In this document: piece after piece, positions 41,839 to 51,100 of the stretch
How positions within the stretch are numbered: the first letter of the stretch is position 1
Layout of the letters: each line of letters begins with the position of its first letter
From: Kribbella aluminosa
Lineage (GTDB): Bacteria; Actinomycetota; Actinomycetes; Propionibacteriales; Kribbellaceae
Assembly (NCBI RefSeq): GCF_017876295.1
Contig: NZ_JAGINT010000001.1
Coordinates: forward strand, 2,480,001-2,544,000
Direction: 5' to 3'
DNA: 64,000 bases
The notes under the pieces: generated by a model
Told to the model about the DNA's origin: nothing
Databases searched by the model: none
The model's input: only the letters and a program-made list of their open reading frames with translations
Program-made: the position numbers and the translations under genes

Positions 41839-43050
41839 ATGACAGTCAATTTCGAGCTGCCCGCCGACGTGACCAAGCTGTGCGACGAGGTTCGCGATTG
41901 GAGCCTGCATCAGGTGAGGCCGCTGGCTCGGGAGAGCGACCGGTCCAAGGGGCTGCCGGCCGAGGCCGATGCTGTGATGGCGAGCTGTCCAGTCGACCTT
42001 TCGCCGTTGGCAATCGCCACCTTCGGCCGGACTCGCGCGGACTGGGGCACTGAGTTCCCGCTCGCCGACTTCACTACGCAGTACGTCCTCGGTGCCGCGA
42101 TCTCAGAGGCGATCGGCTACGGAGACAGTTGGCCGCTTGCGACCCTCAGGGGGAGCATCGCCGAGAAGGCGATACTGGCGCTGGGTACCCCCGAGCAGCA
42201 GGAGCGGTGGGTCGGCGGCTTCATGCGGGGTGACTTCCGCTCCAGTGCTTTCGCGCTCACGGAGCCCCATTTCGGCTCCGACGCCTCCCAGGTCGCGACC
42301 ACGGCGACGCGGACCGCGACCGGATGGGTGATCCGTGGCTCGAAGATGTATTGCTCGCTCGGGGCCAGCGCCGACTACACCGTCGTGTTCGCCACCATCG
42401 ACAAGGAGGTCGGCCGCAACGGGATCCGCGCCTTCGTTGTTACCAAGGAAACGCCTGGGTACGTCGTGACAAAGGCGCGCGAGGACAAGCTCGGGATGCG
42501 CGCCTTCGAGACTTCCGCCTTGGCGTTCGACGACATGCATGTCCCGGAGGACGCTCTCTTGGGGAGTGAGGACCAGGACAGCCGCGGCTTCTACGCCGCA
42601 CTTGGGACGCTGAACACGAGCCGACCCCTCACGGCCGCCTGGGCGGTCGGCATCGCGTCCGGATGCGTTGACTACCTGAAGCAATGGGTCGCGCAGCACG
42701 GCCGCGCCTTCTCCATCCAGCGCCGACAGCGAATCGACGAGGACGTGGCCGGGATGACGTCGGCGTTGGCGACCGCGCGGTTGCTGTACCTCCGCGCGGC
42801 GTTGCTCCAGGACAAGGGACGGGACAACCGGCGCGAGGCGTCGGCTGCGAAGGCCTACGCCCCACAGGTCGCTGAGGCGGTCTGCCGGCGGACGGCCGAG
42901 ATCATGGGTCCGGACGGTACCTCGGAGCGCCACTTGGTCGAGAAGTGGTGCAGAGACATCCGGGTCTTCGACATCTGGGAGGGCTCAGGCCAGATCCAAC
43001 GCCTCACGATCAGTCGCATGCTCATGGGCGCTGGCGCCGGGCGCGCCTGA
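41839..43050 (+). CDS. acyl-CoA dehydrogenase family protein
   Basis: A 403-residue flavoprotein with better preserved motifs: SSAFALTEPHFGSDASQVAT near residue 135 (the FAD/substrate loop ALTEP.AGSD), GSKMYCSLGASADYTVVFA, and near the end RDIRVFDIWEGSGQIQRLTI containing the Glu/Gly-rich terminus. It catalyses alpha,beta-dehydrogenation of an acyl-CoA with electrons passed to ETF. ATG at 41839, 43 bp after the first dehydrogenase gene. The two form a probable pair, like FadE heteromers of steroid-degrading actinobacteria, although that similarity is only architectural here. Confidence 0.92.
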   Translation: MTVNFELPADVTKLCDEVRDWSLHQVRPLARESDRSKGLPAEADAVMASCPVDLSPLAIATFGRTRADWGTEFPLADFTTQYVLGAAISEAIGYGDSWPLATLRGSIAEKAILALGTPEQQERWVGGFMRGDFRSSAFALTEPHFGSDASQVATTATRTATGWVIRGSKMYCSLGASADYTVVFATIDKEVGRNGIRAFVVTKETPGYVVTKAREDKLGMRAFETSALAFDDMHVPEDALLGSEDQDSRGFYAALGTLNTSRPLTAAWAVGIASGCVDYLKQWVAQHGRAFSIQRRQRIDEDVAGMTSALATARLLYLRAALLQDKGRDNRREASAAKAYAPQVAEAVCRRTAEIMGPDGTSERHLVEKWCRDIRVFDIWEGSGQIQRLTISRMLMGAGAGRA

Positions 43051-43308
43051 CCGCCTTGGGCGTGATGCACCTCGAGGTCGCGGATCGAAGGTGACCGTGG
43101 TCGCCGATCCTCCACTGGGACCCCCACTTCGTCCGCGGGTGCTCGGTCCGGCGTTGTCGGACCACCGAGCTCAGCTGGTTCATGGACACAGCGACCAACC
43201 TGACTATTCCGTGCTGCGGAACCGTGCCCTACTGGTGCTCGGCCATCTCTCTAGCCTGACGTCTGGCCCGCTGGAGTGAAGTGGCCTGACAACGACAGGG
43301 AGTGCAAC

Positions 43309-43644
43309 GTGGCTGACCAAGAGAATTCGTCCCGTGCCCAGCAGGCGGTCTGCTACGCCGTCTACAGCTGGATGTTCAAGGATGACGCGCCGATCGAAAC
43401 CATCGAGGGTGCGTTCGCGGAGATGGTCGCGATCGGTGACGAGGTCCAGGGGATTCAACGTGCCAGCTGGGGTCGCAATCGCGCCGGCTCGGCCAACGGC
43501 TACACGCACACCATGATCGTCGTTGCCGACGATCAGGCTGCCGTGGACGAGTACAACCTCCGGACCAGCAAGCACCCGATGTCGGGCCTCGTCCACTCCT
43601 CCGAGAAGCAGGGAGTCGGCGTCTCCTACGCGCTGCCGGCCTGA
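43309..43644 (+). CDS. Dabb (stress-responsive A/B barrel)-like small protein
   Basis: A 111-residue protein. The dimeric A/B-barrel pattern is seen: VYSWMFKDDAPIETIEGAFA near residue 19, EVQGIQRASWGRNRAGSANG, YTHTMIVVADDQAAVDEY and HPMSGL near the end. A paralogue sits at 62315, with the same GYTH motif. Such proteins can be small heme-free barrel enzymes or binding proteins in aromatic and polyketide pathways. GTG at 43309 has GGGAG upstream. Confidence 0.8.
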   Translation: MADQENSSRAQQAVCYAVYSWMFKDDAPIETIEGAFAEMVAIGDEVQGIQRASWGRNRAGSANGYTHTMIVVADDQAAVDEYNLRTSKHPMSGLVHSSEKQGVGVSYALPA

Positions 43645-44242
43645 ATTTCTGGCATGAGCAACTGATTGACAGTCATCTGGTTCGGCAGCCTCGAACTGCG
43701 GCCGGCGTGGCTGCATGCACCGGAACGTGGCCGGTATGCCGCGTCGCCACCATCGGAACGCTCGCGGCTCTGATCATGCTCGCCGCGAACAACCCGGCCA
43801 CGACCTGGTGCATCGACTCGAGCTGGCCCGGGGTGAATACGCTGTCAGCGGGTACCCGAGGCGGTCCGTTGTGGGCCAGATGATCGGTGTCGCGTCCGCG
43901 GAGCAGGTATCGACCCACTGACTTTCGATCGATGGGGTCATCGCCGAGCAGACCGAACTTCCCGCGCTGGCAGGGATTCGCAGTCGCCGGTACCGCCGAG
44001 AATCTGTTGCTGCGGCCGAACGACTAGTGGCGCGTGGCGTCAACAGTCCGACATCTCGGGACCTCAGGTCACGAGGTAGGACGAGTCGTACTGGCGGCGC
44101 TGTCACCGGGGCTGGAACGGCTGCTCCTACCCGTGCGGCTGCTCAACGGCTTCGAGTACGTTGCATGGTGCCGGAGGCGTCGGTTCCAGCGCGCGGAACC
44201 GACGACCGTGGGACGGCCTCGGCAGGCCTAGCATCGCCGCCC
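43645..44242. other. 600-bp stretch with no confident gene
   Basis: Frames on both strands are short, overlap one another and lack ribosome sites. A + strand piece around 43960-44060 (AGIRSRRYRRESVAAAERLV) and a - strand piece around 43700-43900 look protein-like but are broken, so decayed genes are possible. Confidence 0.45.
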
Positions 44243-45187
44243 ATGACTGACCTGCCAAATGTGACCCTCGGACGTACCGGCCTGGCGGTGTCGAAGATCG
44301 GCTTCGGGGCGATGGAGCTTCGCGGGCCGTACGGCGACTGGCCCACGAGAGTCGATGACGCGACCACGTCCAGGCTGCTGAACTCTGTGCTCGACCTGGG
44401 GATCAACCTCATCGACACAGCGCCCGACTACGGGCTGTCGGAGGAGCTGATCGGCAAGCACCTGTCCCGGCGGCGCGATGAATTCTTCATTGCCACGAAG
44501 TGCGGATGCTCCGTGCGCGCCACTGGCGAGCCCTTCGAGAGCAATGTGCACACCTTCGAACGGCCGATCATCCGCGCGGCCGTCGAGCAGTCCCTTCGTC
44601 GCATCAGGACCGACCACATCGATATCATCCAGTTCCACCACAGCCCCAGCCGCTCCGAGCTCGAGGAGCACGATGCCGTCGCGGAGCTGGTCGATCTCCG
44701 GGATGACGGCAAGGTCCGGTTCATCGGAATGTCCGCCACTCTGCCGCACTGCTACGAGCACCTGGACATGGATGTGTTCGACGTGATCCAGGTGCCGTAC
44801 TCCCTGGTCGAGCTCGAGCACGAGGACTTCCTGGTCAAGGCCTCGGAGGCGGGTGTCGGCACGATTGCGCGGAACGGCGTCGCCCGCGGCATCGTGTCGG
44901 CCGGCCGCGACAAGGTCGAGGCGATTCCCGACGGTTGGCGCCAGCAGTGGCTCACGAACCGGGACAAGTTCGAGGCCGCCGGACTGGAGGACCTGATGGA
45001 TGGGGCGAGCCGGACCGAGTTCATGATTCGCTACCTCTTGGCCACGCCGAGCGTGGACTCGACCATCCTGGGGACGGGCAAGCCGCAGCACCTGGCCGAC
45101 AACATTGCCGCCGCGTCGAAAGGTCCTCTCGGCCGGGACGCCTACGACGAGGCGCGTCGGCGCGTGGCCGCGGTGTCCGGAGCCTGA
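44243..45187 (+). CDS. aldo/keto reductase
   Basis: A 314-residue AKR-family TIM barrel. VTLGRTGLAVSKIGFGAMEL starts the fold. The catalytic Asp and Tyr are in INLIDTAPDYGLSEELIGKH and Lys in EFFIATKCG. The usual catalytic His is in IIQFHHSPS. The C-terminal RYLLATPSVDSTILGTGKPQ binds NADPH. It reduces an aldehyde or ketone, possibly a sugar or a degradation intermediate. ATG at 44243; upstream in-frame codons look non-coding. Confidence 0.9.
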   Translation: MTDLPNVTLGRTGLAVSKIGFGAMELRGPYGDWPTRVDDATTSRLLNSVLDLGINLIDTAPDYGLSEELIGKHLSRRRDEFFIATKCGCSVRATGEPFESNVHTFERPIIRAAVEQSLRRIRTDHIDIIQFHHSPSRSELEEHDAVAELVDLRDDGKVRFIGMSATLPHCYEHLDMDVFDVIQVPYSLVELEHEDFLVKASEAGVGTIARNGVARGIVSAGRDKVEAIPDGWRQQWLTNRDKFEAAGLEDLMDGASRTEFMIRYLLATPSVDSTILGTGKPQHLADNIAAASKGPLGRDAYDEARRRVAAVSGA

Positions 45188-45240
45188 ACCCGAAGACGTC
45201 CTGCCCGCTCATGACGCGCGAATCCGTAGCGAGGGGAGAC

Positions 45241-45711
45241 ATGACCACCGAACGATGCGAGGTCACCCGAAGAGTCGCTGCGGACACCGCAACGATCTTC
45301 GCGGTCCTCTGCTCACCGCATGGTCATGTGGCCATCGATGCATCAGGCATGTTGCAGTCCGCCGAGGGTTCGCCCGTCGAAAGGGTGGGTGATGAGTTCC
45401 TCGTCCACATGGATCGCGAGTCACTCAACGACAAACCCCTGGGCAGGTACGACATCAGGGTCGTGATCACCCGGTTCGAGCGTGACCGGCGCATCGAGTG
45501 GATGGTCTCGGGGTCCGGCGAGCCGCCACGCCTTCGGCACGCGTTCGGCTACCTGCTCGAGCCAAGCGCAGAGTGCACCCTTGTCACGTCGTACCACGAC
45601 TGGAGCGAGATCGCCGACGAGGTTCGGGCCAAGCGCAACTTCCCGGTGATCTCCGAAGCGACCTTGCGGGCCACGCTCGGGATACTCGCTCGGACGGTCG
45701 AACAGCGCTGA
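45241..45711 (+). CDS. SRPBCC (START-like) domain protein
   Basis: A 156-residue protein with the polyketide-cyclase/START-like fold: CEVTRRVAADTATIFAVLCS at the start (a helix-grip N-terminus), a central GDEFLVHMDRE strand and a long C-terminal helix (SEATLRATLGILARTVEQ). It binds a hydrophobic ligand in a cavity, and members serve as cyclases, hydratases or carriers. ATG at 45241 is preceded by GAGGGGAG. It follows the AKR gene by 53 bp in the same direction. Confidence 0.82.
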   Translation: MTTERCEVTRRVAADTATIFAVLCSPHGHVAIDASGMLQSAEGSPVERVGDEFLVHMDRESLNDKPLGRYDIRVVITRFERDRRIEWMVSGSGEPPRLRHAFGYLLEPSAECTLVTSYHDWSEIADEVRAKRNFPVISEATLRATLGILARTVEQR

Positions 45712-45751
45712 TGCTCGGTCAGGGATTGCGACGGGCCTTGGCGGGCTCGTT

Positions 45752-47059
45752 TCAGCCGCGTCGTCGGCCTGACGTGCCGTTCGGCGACGAGTGGTTTGGG
45801 CGGTTGACGACCGCGATGCCGAGCAGGACCAAGGCCGGGACGGCGCCGGCGACCAGGTAGCCCACTCGGGCTCCGGCGATGGCGTCGACAAAGCCAATTA
45901 GTGGTCCACCCAGCGCAGCGGACCCCAACGCGACGAGGACGTAGATCCCCATGACGCGACCGAGGCTCTCGGGAGGTGCACTGAGCTGGACCTTCGCAAT
46001 AGTGCCGGTGATGACCAGCATCGTGAGGACCCCGACCGGAAACAGCCCGATCGCGAGCGCGACAGGAGTGGTCAGCAACCCCAGCGCGCCGTACCCACCA
46101 GCGAGCAGCGCTGCGTGCACGAACAAGGTGCGCAGTCCGTTGCCATGTCGGCTCGCCGAGAACAGCGCGCCACACAGGGATCCACAGGCCACGACGGCCG
46201 TCAGAAGTCCGTAGAGATCAGACCCGCTGTGGAAGTCGACCGAGGTGCTGGCCGCGATGGTGACCGGCAGATTGGGGAGAAAGAGTCCGAACGATCCGGC
46301 GATGATCAACGGCAGCATCACGTTCCGGCTCCTGAGGATCGAAAGAATCGGGGTCGTATCGTCACCGGACGCCTTGCTGCGGCGTGTAACGGGGTTCAGG
46401 TCCCGTGGGTTCATGGCCAGCAGCACGATGATCGGTGCGGCGTACGAGGCCGCGTTGAGCGTAAAGGCTGTGCCGACGCCCACGGCCTGGATCATGAAAC
46501 CGGTCGCCGCCGGCCCGACCATCGCGCCCAGCTGAAACACCGACGAGGCAAGGCTGGTCGCGTTGCGGATCCGGTCGGCACCCACCATCTCAACGACAAA
46601 GGCCTGGCGCGCGGGGTTGTCGACGACGCTCACCAGACCGAGCGCCGCCCCGATGACGAAGACGTGCCAGGTGCGCACATCCCCGGTGAGCGTGAGGACG
46701 GCGAGCACTGCCGCGAGTACACACATGGCAACCTGCGTCCCGAGCAGCACCAGCCGCTTGGGCAGGATGTCGCCGACGACACCGCCCCAGAATCCGAACA
46801 GCAGCGTGGGCAGGCACTGGACGGCCGTGACGAGGCCGACCGCGAACGGGTCGTGCGTCAACGTCAGCACCAGCCAGTCCTGGGCGACCCGTTGCACCCA
46901 TAGCCCGGTCATCGAGATCGAGTGTGCGATCAGGAACAACCGGAAGTTGCGGACAGCCAGCGAGCTGAATGTCGAGCCCGACCGACGACGAAGCCGCGTA
47001 GTGCATGGGTCGGGCGACGGCACTCCAGTGGAGCGGTCGAGGGTCGAGAGTGTGGTCAC
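45752..47059 (-). CDS. MFS transporter (MFS_3-like)
   Basis: A 435-residue membrane protein with 12 predicted helices. It begins NFRLFLIAHSISMTGLWVQR, continues DWLVLTLTHDPFAVGLVTAV, and has the GVVGDILPKR motif-A analogue near residue 100. Similar proteins export siderophores, macrolides or organic acids. GTG at 47059. It is divergent from a LysR regulator gene with a palindrome-rich gap between them, so it is probably controlled by it. Confidence 0.9.
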   Translation of the reverse strand: MTTLSTLDRSTGVPSPDPCTTRLRRRSGSTFSSLAVRNFRLFLIAHSISMTGLWVQRVAQDWLVLTLTHDPFAVGLVTAVQCLPTLLFGFWGGVVGDILPKRLVLLGTQVAMCVLAAVLAVLTLTGDVRTWHVFVIGAALGLVSVVDNPARQAFVVEMVGADRIRNATSLASSVFQLGAMVGPAATGFMIQAVGVGTAFTLNAASYAAPIIVLLAMNPRDLNPVTRRSKASGDDTTPILSILRSRNVMLPLIIAGSFGLFLPNLPVTIAASTSVDFHSGSDLYGLLTAVVACGSLCGALFSASRHGNGLRTLFVHAALLAGGYGALGLLTTPVALAIGLFPVGVLTMLVITGTIAKVQLSAPPESLGRVMGIYVLVALGSAALGGPLIGFVDAIAGARVGYLVAGAVPALVLLGIAVVNRPNHSSPNGTSGRRRG

Positions 47060-47118
47060 TGATGGTCCCTTTCGAAGCCAGCCGAGGGTCGCTCTCGATT
47101 GTGGGGAGTGATCGGTAA

Positions 47119-47157
47119 TTGCGCAAAGTGATCTCTAGGATGACTGTTATCGCGATA
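47119..47157. promoter_or_regulatory. palindromes in the LysR/MFS divergent promoter region
   Basis: TTGCGCAA (47119-47126) and TATCGCGATA (47148-47157) are perfect palindromes about 30 bp apart, placed immediately before the LysR start and about 60-100 bp from the MFS start. They are candidate LysR binding sites; neither shows an obvious T-N11-A box. Confidence 0.4.
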
Positions 47158-47176
47158 TATGATGTACGCTGGTCAT

Positions 47177-48058
47177 GTGTACGATCCGGTCCTGCTGCGC
47201 ACCTTTCTGGCTGTGAGTCATTCGCTGAGCTTCACGCAGGCGGCTGCGGCGCTTGGTCTCGGCCAACCCACGGTCAGCCAGCACATCCGACGGCTCGAGA
47301 GCGTTGTCGGTCGAGACCTCTTCATTCGTGACACGCACTCCGTGCGTCGGACTGCCGACGGAGATGCGATGCGTGACTTCGCCTCGTCGATCCTGGCCGC
47401 TCAGGACCGTGCCGTGAGCTATTTCACCGGCTCGGGACTGAGCGGACGGGTTCGCTTCGGGGTTACGGACGACCTTGCGCTGACCTCGGTGCCCCGCATC
47501 CTCCGTGACTTCCGGCAGCTGTATCCACGGATAGATCTCGAGCTGACGGTGGCCGCGAACGACTCTCTCCAACGGCAGTTGGAGTCGGGGCACGTGGACA
47601 TCGCCTTCGTGAAGCTGCCGCCCGACCAGACGCGGGGCAGGCTGGTCCGTCGGGACCGCCTCGTCTGGGTCGGTACCCCGGGCGTGCTCTCCGATGACCG
47701 TCCCGTGCCGCTGATCGTCGACCGGGCGCCGAGCATCAGCCGATCGTTCGCAGTCGAAGCAATGGACCGCGCCGGCATCCAGTACCGGGTCACCACCACC
47801 GCGCGTAATGTCCTCGGCGCAGTGGCAGCCTGCAGGGCCGGACTGGGGCTGGGGATCTTCCTGCGCAGCCTCATTCCGGCCGGCTTGGTAGAGATACCGG
47901 TCGGGGCCGGGCTGCCGGAACTGGGCGAGATCGATCTCGTCCTGCTCAGCAGCCGCCGAGATCCGTCCGCGTCCGCGGAAGCGTTGACCGAGGCCATCCT
48001 CGGCGACGGGCAGCCCCTGAGTGCCGAGGCAATCGGCACCGCCGCGACCGACATCTGA
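47177..48058 (+). CDS. LysR-family transcriptional regulator
   Basis: A 293-residue regulator with the N-terminal helix-turn-helix LSFTQAAAALGLGQPTVSQH followed by IRRLE, and a type 2 periplasmic-binding effector domain (RVRFGVTDDLALTSVPRILR; later AACRAGLGLGIFLRSLIP). GTG at 47177 gives the usual family beginning YDPVLLRTFLAV; ATG codons at 47159 and 47162 would add six or five residues. Divergent from the MFS gene, and probably controls it in response to the exported or related compound. Confidence 0.9.
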   Translation: MYDPVLLRTFLAVSHSLSFTQAAAALGLGQPTVSQHIRRLESVVGRDLFIRDTHSVRRTADGDAMRDFASSILAAQDRAVSYFTGSGLSGRVRFGVTDDLALTSVPRILRDFRQLYPRIDLELTVAANDSLQRQLESGHVDIAFVKLPPDQTRGRLVRRDRLVWVGTPGVLSDDRPVPLIVDRAPSISRSFAVEAMDRAGIQYRVTTTARNVLGAVAACRAGLGLGIFLRSLIPAGLVEIPVGAGLPELGEIDLVLLSSRRDPSASAEALTEAILGDGQPLSAEAIGTAATDI

Positions 48059-48181
48059 CGCCGAAGGCGGATGTTCTGTCCGGCGGAACAGCTGCCTGCT
48101 CAGGATCCGTCGGGCGCGTACGTTTCGCGCCGTAACTCTTATCCGGGCGACGCGCGGCCGGTTTGGAGGCTAGACCAGACG

Positions 48182-51100
48182 ATGCAGTATGTGCTCCGAT
48201 TCGATGACGAGACCTGCCTGTCCAGAGATGAGGCCGGCGGCAAGGGTGCGACCCTGGCCGACCTGACTCAGGCAGGATTTCCGGTCCCAGCCGGGTTCTG
48301 CGTCACGACGTCCGCCTACGCCGCGTTCATCCGGCGCGGCGCTCTCGGCCAGCGACTCCGGATCATCATCGACGCGCTGGCAACGAGTGACCCGGATGCG
48401 TTGGAGACGCAGACCGTGGCGATCCGGGAGCTGATCCGTGCGGCACCGATGCCCGATGCCGTCGCTGCGGCCGTCGATGACGCCTACGAGCGACTCGCCC
48501 CTGGCGGCCCCGTAGCCGTTCGTTCGTCAGGCACCGCCGAAGACCTGATTGACGAGTCGTTCGCGGGGCTGCACGACACCCTCCTCGACGTGCTCGGCCG
48601 CGACGCCGTCCGGGACGCCATCCGCGACTGCTGGGCATCCCTGTGGACCGCTCGCGCAGTGGCGTACCGCAACGACAACGGCTTCGACCACACCGACGTC
48701 GCGATCGCAGTGGTGGTCCAGCGGATGATCGACAGCGAGTGCTCCGGAGTGCTGTTCACAGGTCATCCGATCACGACAGCCACGGAGCAGAGCGTGGTCG
48801 ACGCCAGCTGGGGACTCGGGGAGGCGATCGTTGGCGGCCTGGTGGTGCCCGACCAGTACACGCTCGACAGCAGCACCGGCCGGGTGCTCGACCGTGCCCT
48901 CGGCTCGAAGAAGGTCGAGGTCGTCCGAAACCCCGATACCGGCCGAGGGACCGCAATCCGCGACGTCGGCCCGGAGCGTCGTAACCGCTACGTGCTCAAT
49001 GATTCGCAGCTGCGCGAGCTGACCGCTCTCGGGCAGCAGGTGCAGGAGTACTACGAGGGCTTCCCGCAGGATCTCGAGTGGGCGCGCGCTGACGGCCGAC
49101 TGTGGCTGCTGCAGTCTCGCCGGATCACTGGTGTCGAGTTCTCCTGGGACGCGGAGGTCAACGATGACCCGGAGTTCTCCGTGCCGGACGGTACCGTCTG
49201 GACGCGCGGGTTTGCCGATGAGGTCTACAACGGCGTGATCACGCCGCTGAACTTCACGTTGCGCTGGACGTCGGCCAACCGAAGGGTCCGCTGGGGAGCA
49301 CGGGTCGCCGGGCTTGAGGACCTGGTCGGCAACAGCTCATTCTCCTATCGCAAGGCCTGCGTCTACGCGAATGCGGACTTCGAGAAACGCTGGATCGAGC
49401 TGACGAGCCTGCCCTTCCTCCGGCCGTACCTGCTTGACCTGATCCCGGAGGCCTGGCGACACGACGTTGCTGACTGGCAGCCACTGAGCCGTCGAGCGTT
49501 CCTGCTGATGATCGCGCGGATCGCAGTTCGCTCGCCCCGTAACCTGCGGCTGGCGAAAACCCTCGAGCACTGGAACCGGCCCGCTCAGCGTGCACGGTTC
49601 GCCAGCCTGTCCGTCGAGAAGATCGCCGAGCTGTCCGACGCAGCGCTGATCGGCTACGTAGAGGAGCGCCAGCAGGTCGGGTTCGAGTTCACCCGCGACG
49701 GCGCCTTCCAGTTTCAGCTGTTCTTCCGGCAGGCTTCCGCCTTCCTCTCCTGGATCTTCGACCACTGGATCACCGGCGTCGACCGGTCGCTGCAGACGGC
49801 GCTGCTCAGTGGGGCGGAGTCGCGCACCGAGACCGTCGTCGAGAACCTGCGCTTGTGGCGCCTCTCGACTCGGGTGCGCGAGTCCGAGGAGCTGCGCAAC
49901 CTGCTCGGCCACCACGAGAACGCCGCGTTCTTCAAGGCCGTGGCTATGAGCGATCACGCCGAGGTCCGGGCCTTCGCGGCCGAGTACGCTGAGTTCCTGC
50001 GGGACTATGGGCACCGGGGGCACGCTGACCGTGACCTCATCCACCCACGTCGCGCCGAGGACCCGTCCATCGACTACCGATTCCTGTGCATGTTCGTGGG
50101 CGTCGAGTCGCCTGTCGACCCGGAGACGGCGGAGGAGCAGACCAACCGCCGCCGCGAGCAGGCCTACCGCTTGGTGCTGGCGAACCTGCGGCGCGGCGGC
50201 CCGCGCGGTTGGGCGCGCGGCGCCGTGTTCGCGAGGCTCTACCGCTACCTGCAGAAGTTCATCGTCTACCGGGACAACGGGCGCTTCCGTCCGACCGACG
50301 AGACTGCGCTGGCACAGAAGTACGGGGTGCTGGAGGTCGGACGTCGCCTGGCCGCACGCGGGCTACTGGACAACGCGGCGGACGTCTACTACCTGACCTG
50401 GCCGGACGCTTGTGCGTTGTTGCGTGGCCGGATGGCTCGAAGTGCTCTCGGAGACGCCAAGGTGGCGGCCCGGAAGGTCGACGTAGCCCGGCTGATGCGC
50501 AAGGAGGTGACTCCGCCGATGTACCTGCAGCACGGCCGGGTGATCGACCTCGACACCGCGACGGACCACGGCGAGGACGGCGTCTTCGTCGGCACTCCGA
50601 CCAGCAAGGGTATGGTGACCGGCACTGCCCGGGTCGTTCGGTTCCTCTCCGACATCGGAACCGTGAAGGCCGGCGAGATCCTGATCACCAACAGCACCGA
50701 CCCCGGATGGACGCCGGCCTTCCTCTTGCTGTCAGGGATCGTCGTGGAGACCGGCGGTACCCTGTCGCACGCTTCCTGCCTGGCGCGGGAGTACGGCTTC
50801 CCCGCGGTACAACTGGCGCGGGCTACAGAACTGGTCCCGGACGGAGCCAGGATCACAGTCAACGGCGACACCGGGGTGATCACACTGGATCCGGGCACCA
50901 CCGCCGGGCCGCCCGAGCCCGAGACGCTGGTCGACGGGAGCGACGTGGAGCCAACCGCGCCCATGAGCGTGGTCCGATGGGTCGAGCTTGACGGCTGTGA
51001 GAACTTTCGCGACCTGGGTGGTCACATCTCGTCGTCTGGTGAGCGCGTGCGATACGACCTGCTCTTCCGGTCCGACACCCTCGAGAGCCTGTCCGACGAC

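Noticed and set aside
46115..46903. 262-codon + strand frame opposite the MFS gene
   Set aside because: Hydrophilic Arg/His/Asp-rich mirror of a membrane protein, as expected from antisense reading.
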